Origin: Hippopus hippopus
Lineage: Eukaryota; Mollusca; Bivalvia; Cardiida; Cardiidae
Direction of reading: 5' to 3'
DNA: 64,000 nt
NCBI GenBank assembly: GCA_946811185.2
Contig: OX328106.1
Coordinates: 46,574,311 to 46,638,310, forward strand
Part shown: one piece after another, positions 1-13,200 of the stretch
Layout of the letters: each line of letters opens with the position of its first letter
Position numbering within the stretch: the stretch's first letter is position 1
Made by a program: the position numbers and the translations under genes
The notes under the pieces: model-generated
Database searches by the model: none
What the model was told of the DNA's origin: nothing
The model's input: the letters and a program-made list of their open reading frames with translations, nothing else

Positions 1-100
1 TCAAAGAAAAGTTGCGTCATTTGATCCACTATGAAATTGTCGTCTGCAAATGCTTTCAATTTGGATAGGTCTTAAATTTTGCCGTGTGGTAAAGGGTTAA
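1..100 (+). mobile_element. A element (TTAA MITE), right part cut by window edge
   Basis: The right-hand half of the A family: TTGTCGTCTGCAAATGCTTT, then a terminus GGTAAAGGGTTAA ending in TTAA. Confidence 0.75.
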
Positions 101-265
101 CAGTAATCAGCCATATCAGAGTAGTTAAAAGCTCCATTCAGGATTTTCTCATTTAAAATCCAATACCTTTTCCACAGAACCATTGTATCAGCCACCCATC
201 TTGTGCTATAGGATATACAATTGTACTTGAATAAAAATAATTAATGATATATGAATTTTTTCCAG

Positions 266-389
266 GTAGATGGAGAAACAAATAGAGCCAAAGTTATTTA
301 TTATCCTCCTCCCCCTGCTGAGGCCCCAGGGTCAAGGATGTCCAGTGCTGGGATTCAAAGAACTTCTATGACTGACTTACAGACAACTC
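266..389 (+). CDS. CFAP43: CFAP43-like, in-window exon 1
   Basis: Acceptor TTTTTCCAG, donor GTAAGA. It encodes 41 codons plus one base: [20 protein letters not shown], then a Ser/Arg-rich stretch. This is a Pro-rich loop in the propeller region. Phase 0 in, 1 out. Upstream exons lie before the window. Confidence 0.75.
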
Positions 390-3300
390 GTAAGATAACT
401 TGTGTAGTGTTTGATTTTTTACACACACTGTGCCTGATTTTCACTGAGAAGATCTAAATCTTAGAGAACCAAGCAAACATGTACTTGTTTTTATTAACAA
501 TGTTGTTCTTCACTCTTTGAATAATTATATCACTCTCTTTCCCATTTAATAGTTTCAAGTAAATCAAAAGTCACGTTGACTACTATATTGTTTAATTATT
601 GCTATTTTGCAAAATGTACATTGTTTACATTGGAGCAAATAAAATGTATTGTATTGTATTGTATTGATTATGATCAGACTGTACAAAACATGCAGTCTGA
701 TCTTAATGCTATTCAGTCCACAAAGTTTAAAAAGTCTAAAATGGAATTAAACCCATGATATCTATGTAGTAATCAATGCATTATGCTATATGACAAATGA
801 GAATTTCTAAAATCTATTGGAAACTTTTATCATGATAGCAAAAACTTAATTGCTTTCGGGGCAAGAATTTTCACAGACAAAATAAAGAAAATGTGTGATA
901 TCTGTCATGTTTTAGGCATGTAGGATTTATGAAAATATCTTTGAAAGCTTTCTTCGTAAAGTAGGGTAATTCTTGTAAAGATTTCTTTAAACTAGCTGAA
1001 ACAAGATCTTGTTACAAGTTGTTTTGTGTACTAGACAATATTTTTTTGTTACAGCTGAAGATGTAACAGCTATGATACTAGAGGGTGGTATGGACTGTAT
1101 CAGTTTACACAAGAGAGGATTATACTGTGCTGGAAAGGTATGCTACTTTGCATACAATTTTCCCCCGCAGACTTACTCAAAACCTTCAAATGTTTCTCCT
1201 TTGTTGTGTCACTTACAAAAGGGTATGTCTGAAATACCCTTTTCACAAAAGGGTTGCATTCTTCAAGTAAATGGTTTTACAATTCTAGTGATACTTCTGG
1301 TGAAGATTTATTACTTATTCATTGACAAAAAATGATCAGTGCTAGATTTTGTTTACCTGTGATAGATTGAGAGTGTATAGAGTAAATTAGTTGAGCCATT
1401 TACAAAAATGTCATTTGACAACAAATGGGGTTCTGCTCATGCTGTCTCATTGATAATCCAATGGAAATAATCCATGCATTACTTTATCTAGAAATCCTTG
1501 TCAAACAATGGCCAAGAAATTAGAATTGTTGTTAATGCAGTGATGAGTTACAAGTGAGATGCTTTACGTTGCAGTTATAGAACTAAAATAGTATGAAGAA
1601 TCCATTTAATTAGAGTTATCTACATATAATATGCATACTGAAACAAAGTTTTTAGCCTGTCAGAAAATTAGTTTCATCTTTCAAAGCCAGGTATATGAAG
1701 ACAGTGCAGGCACCTATTTGTATTTCTTTTGGAACATTTTTATACAGTTACTGTAACCGTTAAAGCAAAGCGGACAGTGTAGATCAAAGATCAGACTCAA
1801 CATTTTGTTGGGTCTGATCTTGATCTATACTGGCCGCAAAGTCAACTACAGAAGTCAAAGGCGCTTTCAGGGTTAACATCTTTTTTTTCTTTCAGGATGG
1901 TATCATTAGACTGGTTGACATCAAATCTAGTGAGGCTAATATTATTGAGAAATGTCAGATTGGTGCTCCTATAACCAGCCTGTTTTTCTCACCAAGCTAT
2001 CGGCGAATAGCTTTAGGATCAAGTTCAGTAAGACATTTATTACTTATCTTAAAATTCTTATATTCTTCTTCATTCACTGCTGATCATTGTCCAACAGTTT
2101 TGCAGCAGACACCTTTACAGAGTATCCATGTAAAATATGGACAACCAATATCAATTTAAGTTCAGTACATGAATACATGTGAAAAGATTGCGGAAAAGGT
2201 TTTAATGCTCTTTAAGATCAGTTTTTCTTTTACAACAAATTTAGACACAGCAGAACAAGATATTGATTCACAAAACTGAGCACTATCAGCTATTTCTCAA
2301 ATAGTTATGGTTTATGCAAAAGTATTTCCTGCACAAGTATAATAAATGGAATGAATTTCTGGGTAATTACAAGGACATGCTGTTAAAGGTACATTTTCCA
2401 GTATCACCAAGATCACAAATCATATTTCATAAATAGTGAATTCATATACATGTAGTAGGATTATTCAAAATAGCAAACCAGCTTTTTTGACCCAAATGAC
2501 AGTACAAGGTAGAGCACATGTTCTGTCTCATATTTTGGTATGAACTTGTGAGGAAGTGCTCTCTATGACAGTAACCTTTTGATTACAGGGAAACATACAC
2601 TTATATGAACCTGGGGTACCAGAGAGCTTGAAGCTGTTACGTGACCTTCACCATGGACACATTGTGGGTATTGGTTGTCTACCAGGGAGTGAGCACTGTG
2701 TAGTAAGTATATTGACTGTCATTTTTATCTGAAATGTACTCATATCCCTTCAAATTTCAGTCACCCTGAAGAAAAAGGCATGGCTTTTGAAAACTTTGTG
2801 GAAATAGGAGAAAATGCTTATAACCTAGAAAAAAAATCAGTCAAGAGTCAGAAGTTGTTTAAACATTTTTTTTCCTGGAATTTCTTGTCAAATGTGATAT
2901 AGTATCATGTGCTTCAATTTCATTATAGATATTTGATAAAGTGGAACAATGCTATCTTTTTTTGTTACTTACAGACATGCAGAGATGATGGAGAGGTTCA
3001 GATCTGGACTATATCACATGGTCTCCTTACAGCATCCTACTCAGTTGGAGTTCAGGTAAACTAGTAGTGGTTTAACCCTTAATGTGCTGAAACCAACTTC
3101 ATTTGCTTATGCAGCAGTGTAGATCAAGATCAGACAGCATAGAATGCACAGCTTGATATTAGATCTACACTGTCCACTTCCTTGTTTTGTATTCTGGTGC
3201 AAAGAACTTTGCAATAGTAATACTTAGGCTGTTTTTCCTGATTGATAACATCCAGTATAGCAACCCTTTATCAAACAATCCTGTTGTCACCACACTAAGG

Positions 3301-6300
3301 AAGACGGCTTTTGAAAACATCGGAAAAGGAGAAAATGCCTATAACCAGCATTAATTTCCTTTTTATCACTCTGTTTTCTACACTTTTAAAGATATGTTCC
3401 TCTATTTGAGCCACATTTAATTTGTTGTCTGCAAATGCTTTTGATATGGACATACTGATAAGTAAAATTTTGTTGTCTGGAAAAGAGTAAAGCTTTTTTT
3501 CTCACTGCAGGTCTTTTCAATGGCTGTGAGTCCACTACTCCATGTGTGTGCTGTAGGCACTGTTACTGGACATATTCTTTATTTGGACTTGACAGTTCCA
3601 GAAAACCCTCGTGTTGTTGAAAGAGTGAGAGTCTTTGAAGACCCTGTCGCTCACTTGGTGTAAGTTTTATATGTTTTAAGTTTTTGTGCCTTAAAGGTTT
3701 TGCCTTACAAGTTAGATATCTACTTTTCTCAATTAGCTAACAGATGTTCCCTTGTCACTACCCTTGCCAGTTAAACGTTTACCACATAATTTCAAATTTG
3801 AGCAGGTAGGCTTCTAAAAATATTGTGGGAAAAAGGACAAAATATTGGTAACCAGCATTTTCTCCATTTTCTGCAATGCTTTCTACAGCTTCACATCACT
3901 TATTAATAAGTTCATTTGTACCCATTTTGAATTTGTTGTCTGCAGATCATTTGATTTTAGAAGTCCAAAATTGGTTAAGAAAGTGTTAACCCTTTACCAC
4001 ACAATCCCGAGTTTTAACAACCCTGGGAAAAAAAGCCTTTTGAAAACATTGTTGGAAAAGGAGAAAATGCTGGTAACCAGCATTTTCTCCTTTTCCCACA
4101 ATGTTTTCTACCCTATCAAAGACAGAAATCAAAATTTGAACTCCATTAAAATTGTCGTTTGCAACTGCTTTCAATTTAGACCAGTCTGAAATTTTGTCGT
4201 CTGGGAAAGAGTTAAGGAGAAATATCAGACTGCCCTATGAATTTCCAGATGTTGTATAGTCTTAGATTTTATATTCTTTTCAGGTCTGATCAAAAGCCAC
4301 CAATAGAACCAATTGCAGTCAAAAGATTTATGCTGTTGTACCTCCTCAATCATTAACCCATGTCACATTTTTGCAGCTGACAACTTTCAACCCTCAGGCT
4401 GCTAAGCCCAACTCATTGACCTTTGGGGACAACGTAGATCAAGATCAGACTGCACAGAATGTGCAGTCTGATCTTGGATCTACACTGTCTGATAAGGAGA
4501 GATTTTCCCTAAAAATAGCCTTGAATTAGCAGTATTTGATTTTTTTTTACCATCGGCATGATAGTTTCATTTAACTTATCAAGCAGGCTAAGGGTTAAAA
4601 TTCCCTTGAAAAATAAGGATAATAGATAGGAGTTAAGGTTTGATACATGAATAGACTGAGAAAATATTGCAGGAAAGTGACAGACTGCTTTCTGATCAGA
4701 AATTATCTTCTGCCACTATGTTTTCAAAAATGATCTGCTGCAAAGTAAAGAGATGTCAACTGGTGGTAAAGTAGGGACTGTAAATTTTTTTCCATAAGCA
4801 ATCAATTGTTTGGAAAAGACTGATGTTTTGTATTTTATGCTTGGATCATAGATATGATAGTGATGGTCGATACTTACTGACAGCCTCAGAGACTGGCCAT
4901 GTGTTTGTCATAGATGGACGAGCCACAGAGAAATTTAAACCAATTGCTCACACAGGTATGTAGATAAATTTAGTCATATACGAGGGTTGTCCTGAAAGTT
5001 TTGAGACTGCTTTGATAAAATGAAATCTACACATCTGTTTTTATGCAGAGTTTTGGTCTTATAAAAAGCACATTAAATTTTGATGAGTACGTTTGGAAAA
5101 TTTCATGAAAATCGGACAAGGCAATTAATCACTACAAGCATATGAACATATATAGGTAGCTCAGCACAGAGCAGTTTGACGATGTCAACGTAGTTTAGTG
5201 CAACATCAAAGCCAATAAACATAAGAAAATTTATTGGCTAGTAGATACAGCCTTTGAGGTTTTATCTTTTTTTTTTTTTAAACTTCTCAGTATATCAATT
5301 TGTGGTTTATTTTTATTTAACCTACCTAACTTGAATTTTTCTGAGAATCAGATACTTTATTTACAGGTATTTTTAACCTTAAAATTGATTCTTATTTCAA
5401 AGATGTATTTCTTGCTACCTTAGGCATTTTATGTTGTCAAAGCAACTACTTCTTCTTCTACAAGTTTGTGACTTAACCAAAATAAGTATGACTTGAATAC
5501 AAACATTAGATGGGGTAAAAAAAAAGAAAGTACTTTTTTATCAGTAATAGAATTTTTGTTATTTTTTTTTTTTCACTTATTACAAGCAGTTGCTTCTTTA
5601 CCTACATGTACAGTATTTTCAAAAGCTGTCTACAAAAGTGATAAGATTTTTTATTTTCATAACGGGATGAAGAGCTCCGTCTTTCCCCTAATATTAGTCA
5701 GTCAAAGTCAGAGATACATAAAAGATTTATGACTGTACTATTGCATATAAAGTCAATGCATAATGTTGGTCACAGCTCAATGTTTGTCACCATGACTTAT
5801 GAAAAAGACAAATTTTTTGACACTGCAATATTTTCATATGTCTGCTCTTTAAAGAACATTGTTTACTGTTACTTGTGCAGTGTCTAAGCATGCTTTTCTT
5901 AAATTCTTTTGCTGCCAATAAAACAGTTTGGACTTTTTTCATGGTAGTTTAGTTTCTAGAAGAGGATGTTGTTCAAGATCAGACTGCTCAACTGTGTTGT
6001 TAAAGAATTAAGTTAAGATTTGTATGAACCCTTCAGATGAATTTTCATATCTTACTGCAGACCTTTTTCAGAAACAATGCGGCAAAAAGAAAAGTTTCTC
6101 ATTGCAAGACTTTGCCAAAACATTATCATTTATTCAGATAAATAACCCTTTACCCAGCAGTTTCGTGTTTTAACCACTATGAGGAAGAGGCTTTTTGACA
6201 ACATTTTGGGAAAGGAGAATATGCTAGCAATCAGCTAATTCTCATATCACATAATGTCTTCTTACCCTATCTGCAGAACTTCAGCTCATTCATACCATTT

Positions 6301-7237
6301 TTGAATCTGTTGTCTGCAGATGTTTCGAATTTGAAAGAGTCCAAAATTTGCTGTATGGTAGAGAGTTAAACTTAATGTATGCTAGTAAATCTTATGAATC
6401 CTTTACCACATAGTCCCAATTTTTAACAACCCTGTAGACAAAGGCTTCTGAAAACTTTGTGGAAAAAGGAGAAAATGCTTGTAACCAGTATTTTCTCCTT
6501 TTCCCACAATGTTTTCGACCCTATCAAAGACAGAAATCATCATCTGAGCTACACTCAACTTGGTGTCTGCAAATGCTTTCAATTTGGCCAAGTCCAAAAT
6601 TTTGTTGTGTGGTGTGTGTTAAACAAGCATGTATTCAAAGCTGTCTGCTGCAAATGTGTTTCAGGAGCTATAGCCTTACCATAAAAATACTTTGTTTTTT
6701 AATAAACTTGCAGTACAAAGCCTTTGCAAATGTTGCAGAAGTACAAGCTTTTTATTCCACAATGCTTTCTTTTTTAATTGAACAATTTTCTGTGCTTCAA
6801 GTATTTCCCCATTATGTCAAATAAACCAGTAAATGGCACATCTTAAAAAAAAAAATTTGAGGCAGTAATTTAAGATATGAGTAATTTGTTCCAATAACAA
6901 CTTTTTATTATTTGAATTACCAACTTAATTACAGAAACAATGAGAGAAGGTGAATGTTTGTCTATTTTGTGCTTATGTTTTCGGGTTTCTTTTGTCTTAC
7001 TTTTTCTTTAATCAATTCTAACTTATTCTATTTTCTTCTTTTTCTTTTCTTAAACTCTAACAAGCAAATAGTGTCAGTCTTTTATGCAGAGTTCTTTTCA
7101 TTTTATCTAACTGGTGGAAGTTTGATCAACACATTTTTTATGTTCTTTTTTATCTCTTTGGTCCCAAATTAAGGGAAGGTGCTGTAGACTATCCTGAAAG
7201 TCTTTTTGCTCATTTTTAAGGTAGGGAGGGGGTGTGG

Positions 7238-7268
<31 letters not shown>

Positions 7269-10200
7269 ATTCTTGTTTACTTCATATTTTTATCTACATT
7301 GTCAAAATAAATAGTTTGTTAAATGAGTCACTACCTGTAGATCTACGCATCGGACCATTTTAAAAAAAGATTGTAGCAAAGAGGACTTGATTGTATCAAG
7401 CAATCCTTTTGCTTCAATTTCTTCATAGCTCTCATTTACTATATATTTTAGCTGTTATGTATATTTTTATCACTTTTTTCATGAAAAAATAATAGACAAT
7501 TGTGTAAGGGTTGTATTTCCCATTGCAAAAATAAACCTTAACATAAGGATCACATGTTTAAAAGACCCACTTTCTTTTGCACAAGCTGTATTTTTGCTAG
7601 CTGATCTCTAAAATGAAATTTGACTCGCTTCCATTATATGGGTTATTGGAAAAGGTATTTGCTTTGGAAAGGCTTTCTTTACAAATATACTAACTGCTTC
7701 ATCCTTATGCTTCATCCTAATGCTTCCGATTGATTGACTACTCTTTACTGATTGTTTTTTAGCATGATGGTAAGATGAATTGCTAAGTAAAAATATATGT
7801 GAGCCATGCTCAGGGGGCTTAATGCATCTGCAAACAGTATCAATCCAATTCAGCCTGCGCAGTCTGTCTACACTGACCTGAGTCGAAACTTTTTGATATT
7901 GTCAAATTTTCTGCATGTCAAAAGATCATTATTGTGTGGTAACTTCCTTGGTATAATGCAGCATGGAATGCATTAAACCTCCTTTTCAGAGAACATGGCT
8001 CATTAAGCAATGGCTTCCTAAACAATAGTGAATGACTTCAAGAGGGTTTATATCCTATAAAGTATACAGTTAGATTTTTACCTATGTTGTATTTAAAAGC
8101 ACCTGGAGCCAAGTGTAGCAGGCTACAGGTAAAGTTTGTTTATTTCTTTTTTTTTTACTCTTCTTTATTTTTATCATTCTATTGAAGTTTGTGAGATCAA
8201 AAGTGGTCGAAGGAGAGCTCGAGATAAGGGCAAGTTATCAGTCCAATATTGTATTACTGTGTATTATAGTTCTTTTTTTTTTGTGTTGCTTTTTATGTGT
8301 GAATATTTTTGCTTTGTCAGGTTCTGTGCTAATATTTACAGTGTTCCAGTTAAGATCAGTATTCTGATTTTTATAATCATCAGTTCTGTATCATGTCATG
8401 ATTTATTGTTTGTGTACTCATAGGAATTGACCTGATGAGGCAACTCATGATGACTTTATAATTTATAGAGTTAACCCTGATTCTAGTATAACACTAGGAG
8501 TATAGCTTTTTACCAGAGTACAATATTGGAGACTTCCACATAATGAAAGATTAAATTTTGTAAACAGATAGTCTGGCTGAAACAGTGCCAGGGATTTTAC
8601 GGGGCAGATGATATCATGAGAAAAGGAGAAAATGCATTTTCTCCTTTTCCCTCAATGTTTTCAAAAGCCTTTTTACTTGCAGTTGTTAAAATGTGCACCA
8701 AGATCAAAGCATACTACAATGTTAAAAATTGAGTATTATAAGTTACTGTTGCTGTTTTGTGGTGAATTAGTGAAAGAAAGCAATTCTTCTGCAAGTTAAC
8801 CAAATGCAAATAAGACCTAAATAGTTTGCAGGTCTTTTGTGATTGATCTATTACTTAAGTGTTTGTGTACTCATTTAAATTCAAGAGGTTATTCCTAAAC
8901 AGTTTGCATTTCTGTTGATTTCTTTACAGTCGGACTACAGGAATTCAAATAGGAAGCAATATATATATTTAAGGCATAATCTGTGAAAAAGGGGTTAAAT
9001 GCATTTGCCAACAGTATTGACCCATGTCAGCTTCCACAATTCCCACAGGCTGACCTGGGTTAAATTTCTTTTGCTATTGATCATTTTTCTGCCTTTAGAA
9101 AAACCGGTCTATCTCATCATTCAGTCAGTTGTTAGACGAATTGCATTTTATGGATTCATAATTATGCGATAACTTGCTTGATACAATGCATTACTAAGAT
9201 GCATTACACCCCTTTTTCGCAAAGCATAGCTCATACATATATATACATACATATAAAGGATAATCATGCAAATTGATAATGTATCATGTATAAGAAAGAA
9301 TAAAATATTGGGTTTTTAGCTCACCTGAGCACAACATGCTCAAGGGGAGCTTTTAGGATCACGCTGTGTCCGTCGTCCATCGTGCGGCGTCAACAATATT
9401 TAAACATCTCCTCCTAAACCGCTTGGCTGATTTGGACCAAACTTTGCTGGAATGTTCCTTGGGAGGTCCTCTTTAAAATATGTTCACAGAATTTGATTCC
9501 ATCAAAAACTCTGGATGCCATGGCAACCAAATGGAATTTTCTAAGAAATTCTTTAAAAATCTTCTCCTCTGAAATCGCTGGTCAGATTTTGAAATAATTT
9601 CACAGTAATGTTCCTTGGGTGACCCTTTTCAAAACCTGTTCGTGAAATTTTGATCCATTGAAATACATGGCCGTGGTGGTGGTGGGGGGGGGGGGCTTTG
9701 CGTCGTGCGGTGTCAACAATTCTATAAACAACTTCTCCTCCTAAACTGCTGGGCCAATTAAAACCAAACTTGGCTGGAATGTTCCTTGGGAAGTCCTCTT
9801 TAAAATATGTACACAAAATTTGATACCATCAAAAACTCTGGTTGCCATGGCAACCAAATGAATTTTTGTAAGAAATTCATTGAAAATCTTCTCCTCTGAA
9901 ACTGCAGGTCAGATTTTGAAATAATTTCACAGAAATTTTCCATGGGTGACCCTATTCAAAACTTGTTCGTGGAATATTGATCTGTCGAAAAATATGGCCA
10001 TGGGGGGTGGGTGGGGGGCTCTTTACACTGTATGGACTTAAAGAAATTCTTTGAAATTCTTCTTCTCTTAAACCACTTGTCAGATTTTGAAGCAATTTCA
10101 CAGAAATATTCCTTGGGTGCCCCTTTTGAAAAATTGTTTGCGAAATTTTGATCCGTCAAGAGACATGGCTGTGGTGGTGGGGGGCTATTTGCACTATATG

Positions 10201-13200
10201 GACATGAAGAAATTCTTAAAAATTCTTCTTCTCTGAAACCACTGGTCAGATTTTGTAATAATTTTACAGAATTGATCCTTTGGTGACCTTTTAATATTCA
10301 TCAAAAGACCGTGTAGGTATTTTGATGAAAAGGGCTGTTGCAGACGTCAATCTATACCAGGTGAGTGCACTGGTGAGAAATGCTGATCAATATGCACACT
10401 TTCTACTTGATGAATTTGATAGCTATGTATTGCAAGAGGTAATATAAAACTGTTATCTTTGGAATACATGCATAATATTTCACCAGTTATCAAAATGGCC
10501 TCTATCTGGGTGTTAACCGCCTTGTTGTCCACCATTTCTGTACTTTATGACAGATTGTTTTCTGAATTCTAAACAAACTTTATATGCTGAATTCTGATTC
10601 GTCAAAAACATGGCTGTGGTGATGAATGTAGGGGTGCTGACAGACTTTGAAATGATTTTTTTCAGGTGACCCTTTCAAAATTGCTTGTCAAAATAATGAT
10701 TTTGTTTCCAAAATTTCAATACTTCAAAAAATTTGCTATGGTCCTCTCAAAAATTCAGGTGAGCGATCCAGGGCCATCTTGGCCCTCTTGTTAGTTTTGT
10801 TTTCAAACTTTTCAGACTTCTTTTTTGAGGGCATGTATGGTTCAAAAGTGGAGAACATGTTAAGTAAAGTGGCAGTTTTTCTTTAGAACAGTCCATGATC
10901 GCTTACAATATTTTTAGCTCTGTAGTCTTACTAAAAATACATATTTTCAAGTAAGTTGGCAGCTGAGAACTTTGAAACTGTCCTTCTGAAATTATATTAT
11001 TGATATTGTAAAGATTTGATATACAAATGCAAGTAAACATGGCAGCAAAAGGAGAAATGGATTTTTACCTGCAATTGCTCATTTTACCACACAGTTTTCA
11101 AAAGTGATCTTTGCAAGAGGGAAAAGTTATCTTCAGAAAGGTTATGTGATTAAAAAAAAAAAGACATGAATGATCCAATTTAACAATAGATAACTGTGAT
11201 TATTGTTTTCAGGTTATACTGGAACTGTACAGTCTTTGTCAACCTACTCAGACGGTTCAGCTGTTTATGTTGTTGTTACACACAATACTTCGTCAAACAA
11301 AAGAAGTGGGGCAAACTATCTCACAGCTTTTGAAATTACAGAAGATGTAATGAAAGGTAACTGTAGTAATTTAAGCTCGTCATAGTTCACATATCTCAAA
11401 TTGAAGTTCAAAATTTTTCATATCTGAAGAATTATGGTCAGAAACTAGGGTTTGCATTCATCAACCATTCTTATGAACATTCTTTGTCTTACTCGCCAAG
11501 ATTTTTAAAATTTGAAAGTAATACAACTTCAGATTGGCTAAACCATATGGTTTAGCCAATCAGAGGTTGTGTTATTTTCAAATTTAGAGAATTCTTGACA
11601 ATAAGACTGAGAACCTTCTTAAGAATGGTTTGTGAATATGGACCCATGTTAATGATTCAAATTGAAAACTCTCAAGATTACAGATGCTTTTCGTTGTATC
11701 ATCTTGGCAGTCTTTTAGAATACTTCTAATATCCTGGTTATTGTGGGAAACTAGGATATGCAAGAACTAGATTGCAAGGTCAAATTAATGAAAAAAATGT
11801 TGAAGTTTTTAGAGTCAACACATTTCATGGAATTTTCATGAAACTTTGTCTTGATTATTGTCTTTGATATCCAGACCGTGCTACATGAAGGTCAATCAGT
11901 TCAAATAAACTGAAAGATCTTCAAATTTTGAGATGTCAAAGTTCTCTTTCAGTTGTATTAAAATTTTATGAGAATGTATGTCTCTTTGTGTCAGGGCCAA
12001 TTTAGAAATTTGGTCACACTCTTTTAAAAAGATGGTTGTCAGATCAGGTTGATAAGTATAATATTAAGATGTAATTTCTAGCTTTTTATCTTATTACCTA
12101 CAGCCAGTTCAAAATTGGATCATGTATTTAAAAAAAAAAACTAATTTCAATAGCTTAGTTCTAGGGAAAAAAACACTATAAAACGAGTTTTGCTCAGCCA
12201 GCTGTGTTGCTATCTGACACTTCTAGTTTCTTTAGCTCTTTTTAGCTTTTTAGCTCTACTGGCTGAAAGCCAGCAGAGCTTTTGTCATGGTATGGTTTCC
12301 GTCGTCCGTCCGTCCGTCCGTCCGTTCGTCTGTCTGTCTGTCTGTTAGTCTTTTTCTTGTTTACGCGATAAAGTCTGCATTTGTTGTCGGATTTTCATGA
12401 AACTTGAACAGTTTGTTTATCTCATCAATAGCTTGAACCCTATTGATTTTGAACAAAATCCAACAAACAGTATGGGAAAAGTAGCCATTTGAAGTTGAAA
12501 TTTCCATTTCTTGTTTACACGATAAAGTCTGCATTTATAATCAGATTTTCATGAAACTTGCACAGTTTGTTTATCTCATCAGTAACTTGAACCCTATTGA
12601 TTTTGAACAAAATCCAACAAACAGTATGGGAAAAGTAGCCATTTCAAGTTGAAAATTTCCATTTCTTGTTTACGCAATAAGGTCTGCATTTCTGATCAGA
12701 TTTCCATGAAACTTGCACAGTTTGTTAAACTTATCAATAGCTTCAATGCTAATGATTTTGAAAAATATTCAATAAACAGTATTGGAAAAGTAGCCATTTG
12801 AAGTTGAAAATTTCTTTTTCTTGTTTACATGATAAAGTCTGCATTTATAACCAGATTTTTGTGAAACTTGCTCAGTTTGTTTATCTCATCAATAGCTTCA
12901 ACCCTATTGATTTTGAAAAAAATCTAACAAAAAGTATGGGAAAAGAAGCCATTTCAAGTTGAAAACTTCCATTTCTTGTTTATGCGATGGCGTCAGCATT
13001 TGTGGTCGGATTTTCATGAAACTTGTACAGTTTGTTTATCTTATCAATAGCTTCAATCCTATTGATTTTGAAAAAAATCCAAAAAACAATATGGGAAAAG
13101 TAGCCATTTCAAGAAAAAAATTTCCATTTCTTGTTTACATGATAAAGTCTGCATTTGTAATCAGATTTTTGTGAAACTTGCACAGTTTGTTTATCTCATC

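Noticed and set aside
3845..4189. Frames with [14 protein letters not shown] and, on the minus strand, [19 protein letters not shown]
   Set aside because: This peptide recurs wherever an A element occurs (6403, 18128, 39557, 61476 and others), so it is MITE translation.
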